This document shows, piece by piece, positions 42,985 through 51,301 of a DNA stretch of 64,000 nt. Below the pieces are notes generated by a model that made no database searches, was not told where the DNA came from, and was given only the letters and a program-made list of their open reading frames with translations. Position numbers and translations under genes: made by a program. Position 1 is the stretch's first letter. The number at the start of each line of letters is the position of its first letter. This DNA comes from Oscillospiraceae bacterium (lineage in GTDB: Bacteria; Bacillota; Clostridia; Oscillospirales; Ruminococcaceae): NCBI GenBank assembly GCA_017465665.1, contig JAFTVU010000025.1, positions 1-64,000 of the forward strand. The letters run 5' to 3'.

Positions 42985-43338
42985 TATAGTATCCCTCCCG
43001 TTATTATCTAAATATATACTAAAGCTATTCATTTATTTTTAAAACAGACTATTGACACTGTATAAAAAATGTTATATACTACAAGTATGATTTTATCTGG
43101 AATATAGACAATAATACATATTTGTTATACGATAATATCTTTAAAATATAAATGTGGTGACTATTGTCAGTATCGCTACAATTCAATATGTAAATAGTAT
43201 TGTTTTAGGTATAAATCATAAAGTTTTTGTAAAATCGTTTTCAAGCCTTGACATTTTTCGGCATTGCGATTATACTGTTTATTGGCTGTGTAGACCACTT
43301 TGTGGCATTGCATAAATAAATCAAAGAGAGGTATTACT
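42985..43338. other. AT-rich region with two plus-strand promoters
   Basis: About 350 bases between divergent genes. It has TTGACA-17-TATACT at 43052-43080 and TTGACA-17-TATACT at 43248-43276. A palindrome-like GTAAAATCGTTTTCA (43229-43243) resembling the LacI operator lies just before the second promoter. The stretch from about 43087 to 43247 has no credible coding frame and might be a leader or small RNA. Confidence 0.5.
43248..43276 (+). promoter_or_regulatory. sigma-A promoter for the lipoprotein gene
   Basis: TTGACA (43248-43253), 17 bases, TATACT (43271-43276), about 60 bases before the ATG at 43339. Confidence 0.8.
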
Positions 43339-44400
43339 ATGAAGAAGTTTCTTGCATTTCTTATGGCGGCTGCTATAACGGTTACAGCTGTAGGCTGCGG
43401 CGATAAGGATGACAGCTCCGAACAGGAGACAGACGAGGTAAGCGTATCTGCTGAGGCAGATGACAACGAGGACAAGGATGACGAGGATAAGGATGAGTCC
43501 GCAGAGAGCCAGCCCGAGCAGCTTGAAGAGGCTGATAAGACTGGTGGTATCGGCGATACACTGCGTACAGAATTCTTTAACATGGCAGTTGTAGAAGCAT
43601 ACAGAATGACTTCCGTAAGCGGCTATATTCCTAACGATCCTGCTTATGAGTATGTTTGCGTCCATATGCTGGTAGAGAGCAGATTTACAGAGACCATCAA
43701 CGTTGGTTCGTATGATTTTGAGATCGTATGGGGCGATACAGAGGCTGAGTGCGATTATGCTATCGAGCAGGATGATTTCGGCTTTGACAAGTATCCCGCT
43801 TCCGTTGATATAGAGTACCGTGAAAAGGCAGAGGGTAATGTGTTCTTCATGGTTCCCAAGGATGCTAAGGATCTTAAGCTCCAGTACGTTGCTATCTTTG
43901 AGGATGATTCCGTAGGCGATATCTACCAGATCGAGCTTGGCGATATCGGCTATCTTGACGATCCCTACCAGGAGTCCGGTGTTACATACGTTGGCGTAGG
44001 CGAGAAGATGTCAACATCTGCATTCGATTTGCAGGTAAACAGCGTAGCAATGTCTGATGATCTGGCAGGCTACACTCCTGATCCAGGATGGAAGTTCCTT
44101 ACTGTAAACGTAAGCATGGAAGGTACATCTGCCGAGGCTATCGAGACAGGCGCATACTATTTCTGCGTATACTGGAGCGAGGCAGAGGAGGATATCTGCT
44201 ACGCTATCGAGGATGAGGAGATAGTTGATTTCCCCATCTACACAGAGATCGCTCAGGGAGATAAGGTAGAGGGCAATATGTACTTCGTAGTACCCGATAA
44301 TGCGGAATACATCGATTTCTACTACTATGATATGTACGATGAGGATATGGATGATTACATCGTAACTCTCGGCTCTTCCGAGAGCATTGCAGCTGCATAA
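43339..44400 (+). CDS. lipoprotein with two DUF4352-like domains
   Basis: A 353-residue protein. The signal peptide ends in a lipobox, ITVTAVGCG (Cys at about residue 20), so it is lipid-anchored on the outer membrane face. Residues 22-70 are a very acidic linker (DDNEDKDDEDKDE). Two homologous beta-sandwich repeats of the DUF4352/telokin-like type follow (about 78-200 and 215-345; each has TEFFNMAVVEA or TSAFDLQVNSV, then a YEYVCVHMLVE or WKFLTVNVSME strand, and EGNVFFMVP or EGNMYFVVP). Function is unknown; such proteins often accompany signalling or membrane proteins. A terminator follows. Confidence 0.78.
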   Translation: MKKFLAFLMAAAITVTAVGCGDKDDSSEQETDEVSVSAEADDNEDKDDEDKDESAESQPEQLEEADKTGGIGDTLRTEFFNMAVVEAYRMTSVSGYIPNDPAYEYVCVHMLVESRFTETINVGSYDFEIVWGDTEAECDYAIEQDDFGFDKYPASVDIEYREKAEGNVFFMVPKDAKDLKLQYVAIFEDDSVGDIYQIELGDIGYLDDPYQESGVTYVGVGEKMSTSAFDLQVNSVAMSDDLAGYTPDPGWKFLTVNVSMEGTSAEAIETGAYYFCVYWSEAEEDICYAIEDEEIVDFPIYTEIAQGDKVEGNMYFVVPDNAEYIDFYYYDMYDEDMDDYIVTLGSSESIAAA

Positions 44401-44407
44401 AAACATT

Positions 44408-44437
44408 TCCCCCGTTCAGCGTAACGGGGGATTTTTG
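44408..44437 (+). terminator. terminator of the lipoprotein gene
   Basis: TCCCCCGTT/AACGGGGGA stem with TTTTT tail. Confidence 0.88.
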
Positions 44438-44456
44438 CAACTGCACAAATTGCCTA

Positions 44457-44485
44457 TTGACAGCACGGGTAATATATGTTATACT
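44457..44485 (+). promoter_or_regulatory. promoter of the metK riboswitch transcript
   Basis: TTGACA (44457-44462), 17 bases, TATACT (44480-44485), about 17 bases before the SAM aptamer. Confidence 0.82.
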
Positions 44486-44501
44486 TAATATCGACAAAAA
44501 A

Positions 44502-44666
44502 CCTTATCAAGAGCGGCTTCTGGTCGAATGACGGGGGACTGGTCCCTATGAAGCCCGGCAACCTCTTCCTACGGGAAAAAGGTGCTACATCCTGCGGCGT
44601 CAGCCGAAAGATAAGGAGTGTTGAACGAAGGTTACGCACTCCTTGCAGAGTGCGTTTTTTGTTTTT
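44502..44666 (+). ncRNA. SAM-I (S-box) riboswitch with intrinsic terminator
   Basis: The aptamer runs from CCTTATCAAGAG (44502) to GATAAGG (about 44616), the closing P1 stem. It contains GGACTGGTCCCTATGAAGCC, CGGCAACC and GGTGCTA, the conserved S-box core. Downstream, AGGAGTG (44614-44620) can pair with CACTCCT (44637-44643) as antiterminator. The competing terminator is ACGCACTC/GAGTGCGT (44634-44655) with a T run to 44666. High SAM should stop metK transcription. Confidence 0.95.
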
Positions 44667-44699
44667 GAACATATTAATGTAATGAAAGGAAGTAACAAG

Positions 44700-45872
44700 A
44701 TGAACAAGTTTTTATTCACCTCCGAGAGCGTTACCGAGGGTCATCCCGATAAGATCTGTGATAATATCTCCGATGCGGTGCTGGACGCTATCCTGGCACA
44801 GGATCCCATGGGCAGAGTTGCCTGCGAGACCTGCACAACTACTGGCATGGTGCTGGTAATGGGCGAGATCACTACCACAGCACAGATAGACATTCCCGCA
44901 ATCGTACGCGAAACTGTCAAGGAGATCGGCTATGATAATTCCGAGTACGGCTTCGACTGCAATACCTGTGCGGTGTTCACTACTATCGACAAGCAGTCTC
45001 CCGATATTGCAATGGGCGTAAACAACGCACTTGAGGGCAGAGAGGAGAATCTCGGTGATACAGGCGCAGGAGATCAGGGTATGATGTTCGGCTATGCCTG
45101 CACAGAAACTCCCGAGCTGATGCCAATGCCCGTAAGCCTTGCACACAAGCTGGCGCTGAAGCTTACCGAGGTACGCAAGAACGGCACGCTGCCTTATCTG
45201 CTCCCTGACGGCAAGACGCAGGTAACTGTTGAATACGTTGACGGCAAGCCTGTACGAGTTGATACTGTAGTAGTATCCTCCCAGCACAAGGCTGAGGCTA
45301 CTCTTGAGCAGATCCGTGCGGATGTTATTGAGAAAATCATCAAGACAACCGTTCCCGCAGAGCTTCTTGATGAGAACACAAAGTATTTTGTAAACCCCAC
45401 AGGCCGTTTCGTTGTAGGTGGACCTCAGGGCGACAGCGGACTTACAGGCCGTAAGATAATCGTTGATACATACGGCGGATATGCACGTCATGGCGGCGGC
45501 GCATTCAGCGGCAAGGATCCCACAAAGGTCGATCGCTCTGCTGCATATATGGCGCGTTATGCTGCAAAGAACATCGTTGCAGCAGGTCTTGCCGAGCGTG
45601 CAGAGGTAGAGGTAGCTTACGCTATCGGTGTAGCAAAGCCTGTATCCATCATGGTAGATACATTCGGTACTGGCAAGTACTCTGACGAGCAGATCGCTGA
45701 GGCTGTAGGAAAGGTGTTCGATTTCCGCCCTGCTGCGATCATCAATACACTGGAGCTTCGCAAGCCCCAGTACAAGCAGCTGGCTGCTTACGGTCATATG
45801 GGCCGTGTGGATCTGGGTGTTGCATGGGAGCGCACAGACAAGGCAGAGGCACTCAAGGCTGCAATGGCTTGA
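44700..45872 (+). CDS. metK: S-adenosylmethionine synthetase
   Basis: A 390-residue enzyme that joins ATP and methionine to give SAM. Visible signatures: [32 protein letters not shown] (the hexapeptide-like motif), [18 protein letters not shown], and [20 protein letters not shown]. The length is typical. Start ATG at 44700 with GAAAGGAAG upstream, following the SAM-I riboswitch. It feeds the methyl cycle whose later step, S-adenosylhomocysteinase, is encoded at 62020. Confidence 0.98.
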   Translation: MNKFLFTSESVTEGHPDKICDNISDAVLDAILAQDPMGRVACETCTTTGMVLVMGEITTTAQIDIPAIVRETVKEIGYDNSEYGFDCNTCAVFTTIDKQSPDIAMGVNNALEGREENLGDTGAGDQGMMFGYACTETPELMPMPVSLAHKLALKLTEVRKNGTLPYLLPDGKTQVTVEYVDGKPVRVDTVVVSSQHKAEATLEQIRADVIEKIIKTTVPAELLDENTKYFVNPTGRFVVGGPQGDSGLTGRKIIVDTYGGYARHGGGAFSGKDPTKVDRSAAYMARYAAKNIVAAGLAERAEVEVAYAIGVAKPVSIMVDTFGTGKYSDEQIAEAVGKVFDFRPAAIINTLELRKPQYKQLAAYGHMGRVDLGVAWERTDKAEALKAAMA

Positions 45873-45893
45873 TAGTAGCACATCATTAATATA

Positions 45894-45926
45894 AGGGAGA
45901 GCGAGTATGCTCTCCCTTTTGTTTAT
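45894..45926 (+). terminator. terminator of metK
   Basis: AAGGGAGAGC/GCTCTCCCTT stem with T-rich tail. Confidence 0.88.
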
Positions 45927-46018
45927 GCGACTGTGTTATAAAATGGTCGTTTAATTTGTTATGTTACCCAAAAAAATTAAAAAAATATGTTAATTATTGA
46001 GAAAATGGATTATAACGC

Positions 46019-46047
46019 TTGATTTATTTTGTTGATTATTGTATAAT
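46019..46047 (+). promoter_or_regulatory. promoter of the PilZ/GGDEF unit
   Basis: TTGATT (46019-46024), 17 bases, TATAAT (46042-46047), about 70 bases before the PilZ start. Confidence 0.7.
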
Positions 46048-46119
46048 AGTAAAAGAACTATTCTGCCATATCATGCGCTTTTGGCGTTAAAATGGCATTT
46101 TGAATATCAGTGAGGATGG

Positions 46120-46803
46120 GTGCTTTTGTTTTTGGGTAACAAGATCATAAAAGTTGAGATCCTGGATAAAAACGGTCTGATCGCCGTATCTTCGGAGAAG
46201 AATTTCGTGTTCCCGCGGAACATCGAAAGTGATGAGGAAAGCATCCTTATCGTGAAAGGCGCAGGGCTTCGTGAATTTGAAAAGAATGAACGTGTCCATG
46301 TCATTTCCACTACCAAAGCGGGAGACAGGATAAAATATCCGGGACAGGTGACTATCTCGCTCGATAATCAGCTCAATGTGAGGATCATCAAGAACAGAGA
46401 GACTCAGGTGCTGGAGGAACGGCGAAGATACTTTAAAATAAAGGTCAATGAAAAAGGAAGACTGCTTTTCGTTGTGCGTGATGATGAGACCATGCGCTAT
46501 GAGGAGCCTGTACCTATTCAGATACATGATATCAATATCGGTGGTGTATTCATGAGCTGTGCTCCTGAGGTACTTCAGCAGGATGATACCATATGTATCG
46601 ACATTGATCTTTTTATAGATTATCGTCTGAATGCGATAGCAAAGGTGCTGAGGGTGCAGCGCTATCCCGATGGCGAGATCAAGGGCTACGGATGTGAATT
46701 CCAGGGGCTGACTGCTTCTCAGGAGGATTACATCGGCAAGTTCATTTATAAGGTTCAGTTTGCACAGCGTCAAAAGGAAATGGCAAACGAGCTGGATTAT
46801 TGA
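46120..46803 (+). CDS. PilZ-domain protein (YcgR-like, putative c-di-GMP effector)
   Basis: A 227-residue cytoplasmic protein. Residues 1-95 look like the YcgR N-terminal beta domain. The PilZ domain (about 97-215) starts with EERRRYFKI, where the usual RxxxR is RxxxK, and continues with DINIGGVFMSC, where D/NxSxxG has Asn in the Ser position. The fold is therefore clear, but both ligand motifs carry substitutions, so c-di-GMP binding must be tested. GTG 46120 is the longest start with GAGG close by; TTG 46126 is an alternative. A GGDEF gene follows 53 bases downstream. Confidence 0.8.
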   Translation: MLLFLGNKIIKVEILDKNGLIAVSSEKNFVFPRNIESDEESILIVKGAGLREFEKNERVHVISTTKAGDRIKYPGQVTISLDNQLNVRIIKNRETQVLEERRRYFKIKVNEKGRLLFVVRDDETMRYEEPVPIQIHDINIGGVFMSCAPEVLQQDDTICIDIDLFIDYRLNAIAKVLRVQRYPDGEIKGYGCEFQGLTASQEDYIGKFIYKVQFAQRQKEMANELDY

Positions 46804-46856
46804 TGAGTATTTAAAATCGTAATATCATAAATACATATTAGGGGGATAAATTCAAG

Positions 46857-48857
46857 ATGAGCAACGCAAAACTCAAGCATGTTCTTATGATCATTCTGCT
46901 GGTTTTCGCAATACTGCCTTCGCTTATCGTAGGTATTGTGGGAACATTCTCTGTGATCGGTTATGAGAGCGATGCAAAGACAAACACACTTCAGGTCGTT
47001 TCCAGATCGAAGTCGGTGGCACTGGATCACCTGTTTTCCCATTATACGGGAACAGTGAACAGCCTTGCTAAATCCGAGATCATCATTGATGCGGCTAAGG
47101 GCAATACAGATGCGGATTCTGTTCTTGCTGCGTATGCCAATGCCAATGCTGATTTCCTCGATCTGATGATAATCGGTACAAACGGCAATATCATTGCATC
47201 TTCAACAGGAAATATCGATCGTACATTCGATCACTACAGCGAGACTCTTTCTCCTGTATCAGGCATCCTTAAGTGGAGCAGCTACGGCAATACAGACGCT
47301 TTCTATGTTTCCAAGGATATCTATGAGGACGCTGATAACAGCGTTGGCAAGGTAGGTCATGTGGTAGCAGTCATCTCTGTCGGTGCTGACAGTGGCATTG
47401 CAAATGCTCTGGGTGGTGCATTCCTGGATGGCGGTCACATGGCGGTATTCGATACAAGCGGCAATACCATCAACCTGAATAATGACATGGCTGTTGCGAA
47501 TGACTCTTCCATCAAGGCTGATCTTGATGTTATGGTATCTGAAACAAACAGCTATGTTTCCTCCACATCCTCTGCACAGGTGCTCAATACAGGCAAGTTC
47601 GGTAAGTTTGCCTATGTATGCGGTGTTATTCCCAATGTAAGCACATGGAGATGGGTAGGCGTTGTTGATACAGGCACATTCAGCTCTTTCTCTGTTGGTG
47701 CTATCCTTATCGGTTGGGCTGTTATCCTTGTAGCGTGTGCGCTTGCATCACTGCTGGCAATGCTCATTATTTCCAAGTTTATCGGTAGCATGCACGATAT
47801 GCTCCGCACAATGGACGCTATCTCCGAGGAGGAGAACGGTGCGGATATCCGCTTTACCATCAAGAACAGAAAGAGCGAGCTCGGTCGAATCATGGAATCC
47901 TTTAACGATATGCTGGATGAGGTCACCATGAGTGAGGAGCGTCACCGCACCATCGCTGAGCTGTCTGATAACATGCTGTTCGAGTGGGACTTCCACAAGG
48001 AGCGTATGTATGTTTCTGCAAATGCACTTGCAAAGTTCCAGATCGATACTGAAAATTCCACACTTTCCAACGGTAAGTTTATTGACTCTCTTATGAGCAG
48101 CGAGGACGCTGAAAAGTACAAGAGAGACATCAACCAGCTGCTGCGCGATAAGAACGGTTACAGCGCTGAATATCAGCTTCAGGCTAAGTCTGGCGCGATC
48201 ATCTGGGTATCTCTGCGTGCTGTCTGCATCACCGATCGTCTTGGCGAGCCGCTGAGAGTTATCGGCGTTATGACAGATATCGATAACGAGAAGAAGATGG
48301 AGCTTCAGCTTTCTGAGCGTGCAAGCTTTGACTTCCTTTCCCAGCTGTATAACAGAAACACATTCACAAGAACTCTTACAGCAGAGCTTGAGCGCCGCAA
48401 CGGCAAGAAGCTTGCACTGCTGTTCATCGACGTTGACGACTTCAAGTTCATCAACGACAGATATGGTCATACCATCGGTGATGAGGTCATCAAGTATGTT
48501 GCTGATACCATCCGTGTAAAGGTTGAAGATAAGGGCGGATTTGCAGGACGCTTCGGCGGCGATGAGTTCGTTCTCTGCTTCACCGATCAGGAGGATATTG
48601 AGAATATCGAGAATATCTCCATGGATATCATCAACGAGCTGTACGGCGGCTACACCACCTCCGACGGCACAATGACGATCAACGTAAAGGCAAGTATCGG
48701 TATCGCGCTTTGTCCCGAGCATTCCGAGGATTGCAACGAGCTGCTCTCTTTCTCCGATACTGCAATGTACTTCGTTAAGAAGAACGGTAAGACAAATTAC
48801 CACGTTTATGATCCCGAGGACAGCGCTTCCGGCGAGTATATCGATCCTGAGTTCTGA
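46857..48857 (+). CDS. membrane diguanylate cyclase (sensor-HAMP-PAS-GGDEF)
   Basis: A 666-residue protein. One membrane span at residues 8-32, an extracytoplasmic sensor of Cache type (about 33-275), a second span (about 282-308, GAILIGWAVILVACALASLL), a HAMP linker (to about 365), a PAS domain (about 370-495: YVSANALAKF, YSAEYQLQAKSGAIIWVSLR) and a GGDEF domain (about 505-655). The active site is intact: RFGGDEF at 565-571, LLFIDVDDFKFINDRYGH. No RxxD inhibitory site precedes it (DKGG at that place), so product inhibition is probably weak. Two GTP give c-di-GMP. No EAL or HD-GYP domain is present. Confidence 0.92.
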   Translation: MSNAKLKHVLMIILLVFAILPSLIVGIVGTFSVIGYESDAKTNTLQVVSRSKSVALDHLFSHYTGTVNSLAKSEIIIDAAKGNTDADSVLAAYANANADFLDLMIIGTNGNIIASSTGNIDRTFDHYSETLSPVSGILKWSSYGNTDAFYVSKDIYEDADNSVGKVGHVVAVISVGADSGIANALGGAFLDGGHMAVFDTSGNTINLNNDMAVANDSSIKADLDVMVSETNSYVSSTSSAQVLNTGKFGKFAYVCGVIPNVSTWRWVGVVDTGTFSSFSVGAILIGWAVILVACALASLLAMLIISKFIGSMHDMLRTMDAISEEENGADIRFTIKNRKSELGRIMESFNDMLDEVTMSEERHRTIAELSDNMLFEWDFHKERMYVSANALAKFQIDTENSTLSNGKFIDSLMSSEDAEKYKRDINQLLRDKNGYSAEYQLQAKSGAIIWVSLRAVCITDRLGEPLRVIGVMTDIDNEKKMELQLSERASFDFLSQLYNRNTFTRTLTAELERRNGKKLALLFIDVDDFKFINDRYGHTIGDEVIKYVADTIRVKVEDKGGFAGRFGGDEFVLCFTDQEDIENIENISMDIINELYGGYTTSDGTMTINVKASIGIALCPEHSEDCNELLSFSDTAMYFVKKNGKTNYHVYDPEDSASGEYIDPEF

Positions 48858-48972
48858 TCCCTTTCGGGCTGTTGCCGCGGGGTAACGTCCGTAATTACGC
48901 GGCAGCCAATTGAACAAATAATCATAGGGCGGACAGTTGTTGTGCGCCCTAGTGACTTTGGAGGTACAAATT
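48858..48972 (+). promoter_or_regulatory. structured spacer between GGDEF and ParA genes
   Basis: Two stem-loops without T tracts: GCTG...GCCGCG with CGCGGC-AGC (about 48869-48905), and TAGGGCG/CGCCCTA (about 48926-48952) just before the GGAGGT ribosome site. They could be mRNA processing or regulatory structures. Confidence 0.45.
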
Positions 48973-49758
48973 TTGGCAAAGGTTATTGCTATTACCAATC
49001 AGAAAGGCGGAGTCGGCAAGACGACTACCTGCTGTGGTCTGTGCGGCGGTCTGGTACAGAGAGGCTATAAGGTGCTTGCGGTGGATCTTGATCCTCAGGG
49101 AAATCTGAGCTTCAGCCTTGGTGTTGAGGCAGATGATAATTTCACCGTATACGATCTGTTCAAGGGTAACTGTGACGTAACTGACGCTATCCAGGAGGGC
49201 GGCGTGTGCGATGTTATCCCATCCAACATCCTGCTTTCGGGCGTTGAGCTTGAGCTGACAGGCGTTGGCCGCGAGTATGTTCTTCGTGAGCAGCTTGAGC
49301 AGGTCAAGGATGATTATGATTACATAATCCTTGATACTCCTCCTGCGCTTTCTGTGCTGACAATAAATGCGTACACGGCATCTGATGAGCTTGTTATACC
49401 CATGCTGTGTGAGATACTCAGCCTGCAGGGTATTGCTCAGCTGAAGCAGACTATATTTGCTGTTCAGCGCTATTACAACAAGTCGCTTCAGGTGCGCGGA
49501 ATACTTCTGAACAAGTATAATTCCAGACTTACTCTGACCCGTGAGGTTGAAGAGCTTGCACAGATGATCGCGCAGCAGCTTGAAACTGAGATATTCAGCT
49601 CCAAGATAAGTGCAAGCGTGTGCATTGCTGAAGCTCCTGCACATGGCGAGACTATCATGACTTATTCGCCAAAATCCAAGGCTGCAAAGGAGTTTTCTGC
49701 ATTCATTGACGAGCTGACAGGAACTACTGCCAAAAAGAGTGGAGCAAAGAGCAAATGA
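48973..49758 (+). CDS. ParA/MinD-type ATPase
   Basis: A 261-residue deviant-Walker ATPase. The start is TTG at 48973 (GGAGGT seven bases upstream), giving AKVIAITNQKGGVGKTT. Other motifs: VLAVDLDPQGNLSFSLG, DYDYIILDTPPALSVLTINA, and GILLNKYNSRLTLTREV. These fit ParA family proteins that position cargo (plasmids, chemosensory arrays, envelope machines) on nucleoid or membrane. No parB or parS is visible. The next gene overlaps by four bases, so the ComFB-type protein is the likely partner rather than ParB. Confidence 0.9.
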   Translation: MAKVIAITNQKGGVGKTTTCCGLCGGLVQRGYKVLAVDLDPQGNLSFSLGVEADDNFTVYDLFKGNCDVTDAIQEGGVCDVIPSNILLSGVELELTGVGREYVLREQLEQVKDDYDYIILDTPPALSVLTINAYTASDELVIPMLCEILSLQGIAQLKQTIFAVQRYYNKSLQVRGILLNKYNSRLTLTREVEELAQMIAQQLETEIFSSKISASVCIAEAPAHGETIMTYSPKSKAAKEFSAFIDELTGTTAKKSGAKSK

Positions 49759-50609
49759 GCGGTAAAAAGACCGATACCATAACAAAGGATAAGGCCGTGA
49801 GATCTGAGGAGACTACCACTAAAACAGTAAAGAAGACGGCAAAGTCAGAAAAAACGGCCGAAAAGAAGACTGCTGCAAAGAACTCCGCGGAGAAAAAGAG
49901 CACTGCATCAACGAACAGCACGAAAAAGTCATCGGCTTCTGAAAAAAAGCCTGAGGCTAAAAAGGCTAACGCATCAAAAAGCAAGACAGCAGAAAAGCCT
50001 GCCGATGAAAAGGCAGTAAAGCCTATTGCTAAAACAGCGGCCCAAAAAGCACCTGTTAAAGAAGCAAAAGCAAAGACTACTGAAAAATCAGTTGAAGCCA
50101 CTGAAAAAAAGCCTGCAAAGACACGCAAAAAGGCAGAGACAAAGCAGGAAGAGCCTAAGACAGGCGAACCCAGCAGCAAGACGCCGCAGGTGATGAAGCT
50201 CGTTCAGCAGCGCAATGACATGGTCAATCCTACCATAATGGCAGGAAAGAGCAGTATTCCGCGCCAATTAAGAGGGCTTGAACCGCTGTCCCGTATCATG
50301 AAGAGGGAGGCGGAGGAGGTATTCGGAGCAGACGAGGCTGAGACCTATAATCTTACCGCGCTGGTTATTGATGAGCATGCGGCGGAGATACTTAGACGCT
50401 TCAACGCCTGTGACTGTGAGCTGTGCGTGGAAACGCTGGCACGTCTCACTGCGGAGGTAGTACCTGCGAGATTTGCAAAGCTGCGCAAGCGCGATGTGGA
50501 GCGCGAAGCGCCTGAAGTTAAACAGCTCAAAGAGCCACTGCAAAAGACGGTCACCTCACGAATGGTGAGACTGGTAATGCAGAACAAAAAGCGCAGCTAT
50601 CATGATTAA
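49755..50609 (+). CDS. Lys/Ala-rich protein with C-terminal ComFB-like domain
   Basis: A 284-residue protein. Residues 1-140 are a Lys/Ala/Thr/Glu-rich tail of histone-H1 type (KKSSASEKKPEAKKANASKS). From about 190 the sequence YNLTALVIDEHAAEILRRFN, CDCELCVETLARLTAEVVPA resembles the ComFB domain: a CxCxxC zinc-type motif and a helix ending V-P-x-R. ComFB proteins have recently been described as cyclic dinucleotide receptors. Adjacent PilZ, GGDEF and ParA genes make a c-di-GMP role plausible. The basic tail may bind DNA or the nucleoid. ATG overlaps the ParA gene stop by four bases. Domain assignment is by motif, not search. Confidence 0.68.
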   Translation: MSGKKTDTITKDKAVRSEETTTKTVKKTAKSEKTAEKKTAAKNSAEKKSTASTNSTKKSSASEKKPEAKKANASKSKTAEKPADEKAVKPIAKTAAQKAPVKEAKAKTTEKSVEATEKKPAKTRKKAETKQEEPKTGEPSSKTPQVMKLVQQRNDMVNPTIMAGKSSIPRQLRGLEPLSRIMKREAEEVFGADEAETYNLTALVIDEHAAEILRRFNACDCELCVETLARLTAEVVPARFAKLRKRDVEREAPEVKQLKEPLQKTVTSRMVRLVMQNKKRSYHD

Positions 50610-50614
50610 AAAAC

Positions 50615-50645
50615 AAAGGACTGTACGAGCTGTACAGTCCTTTTT
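50615..50645. terminator. bidirectional terminator
   Basis: AAAGGACTGTAC/GTACAGTCCTTT, five-base loop, T run on plus and T-rich run on minus, between convergent genes. Confidence 0.88.
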
Positions 50646-50653
50646 GTATGTAT

Positions 50654-51301
50654 TTATGCTGCTGTTATATTATCAAATATGCTAAGCGCCTCTGCTTTTT
50701 CTTCTTCAGAGAAGTAGGTCACCTGTATTGAATACAGCTCCATATCTACCTGAAACATAAATTCGGAGAAACCGACAAAATTTACAAACCCATTATCTGT
50801 GGTCAGTTCAAAATGGGAGAGGTATCCTGTTTTTCCGCCGTAGCTCTCCTGTGAAAAGCTGCTGTCATCACCTGTCATATAGCCGCTTGCAAGATATTCA
50901 AAGATAGTACTGTCGTGGACAGTTCGTGCGTATTCCTCTAAAGGGATACTTTCCTCGTCATCAGTGGGAGTCATGTCCTGAGAGGATATCGTAACGATGG
51001 ATACGTTGTCAGTTTCGCTGTCGGAGGAAGCTGCGTATACATGAAATGAAAGACCTCCCTCGGTAAGCTCATTTTTCATTTCGTCAACACTGCTGTACAC
51101 GTTCTGATAATAGGAGCTGTACATATCTGCATATATCTCATCGCTGCCCTGTACCGACCAATCATCAGGAAAGGTCACTGAGATATCTGCGTGCTCTAAA
51201 GTCGCTGTATTTTCGCTGATAGTGACTTTTCCCTTTGCATCGGAGCAGCCTGTCAGCAAAAGAGCCGCAGCGAGCAGCGCTGTTGTAATTATCTTTTTCA
51301 T
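50654..51301 (-). CDS. lipoprotein of unknown function
   Basis: A 215-residue protein with signal peptide and lipobox LLTGCSD (Cys19). The remainder is acidic and beta-rich (ISVTFPDDWSVQGS, GYLSHFELTTDNGFVNFVGF). SVTFPDDW followed by later strands is the shape of PsbP-like or DUF-type lipoproteins. It is the last gene of the minus-strand unit starting at holA; its ATG overlaps the pseudouridine synthase stop by four bases. Confidence 0.75.
   Translation of the reverse strand: MKKIITTALLAAALLLTGCSDAKGKVTISENTATLEHADISVTFPDDWSVQGSDEIYADMYSSYYQNVYSSVDEMKNELTEGGLSFHVYAASSDSETDNVSIVTISSQDMTPTDDEESIPLEEYARTVHDSTIFEYLASGYMTGDDSSFSQESYGGKTGYLSHFELTTDNGFVNFVGFSEFMFQVDMELYSIQVTYFSEEEKAEALSIFDNITAA

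Noticed and set aside
43087..43247. Small protein gene between the two promoters
   Set aside because: No open frame with a ribosome site longer than a few codons; a leader or small RNA remains possible but unsupported.
45930..46118. Riboswitch before the PilZ gene
   Set aside because: AT-rich sequence with a simple promoter; no multi-stem structure found.
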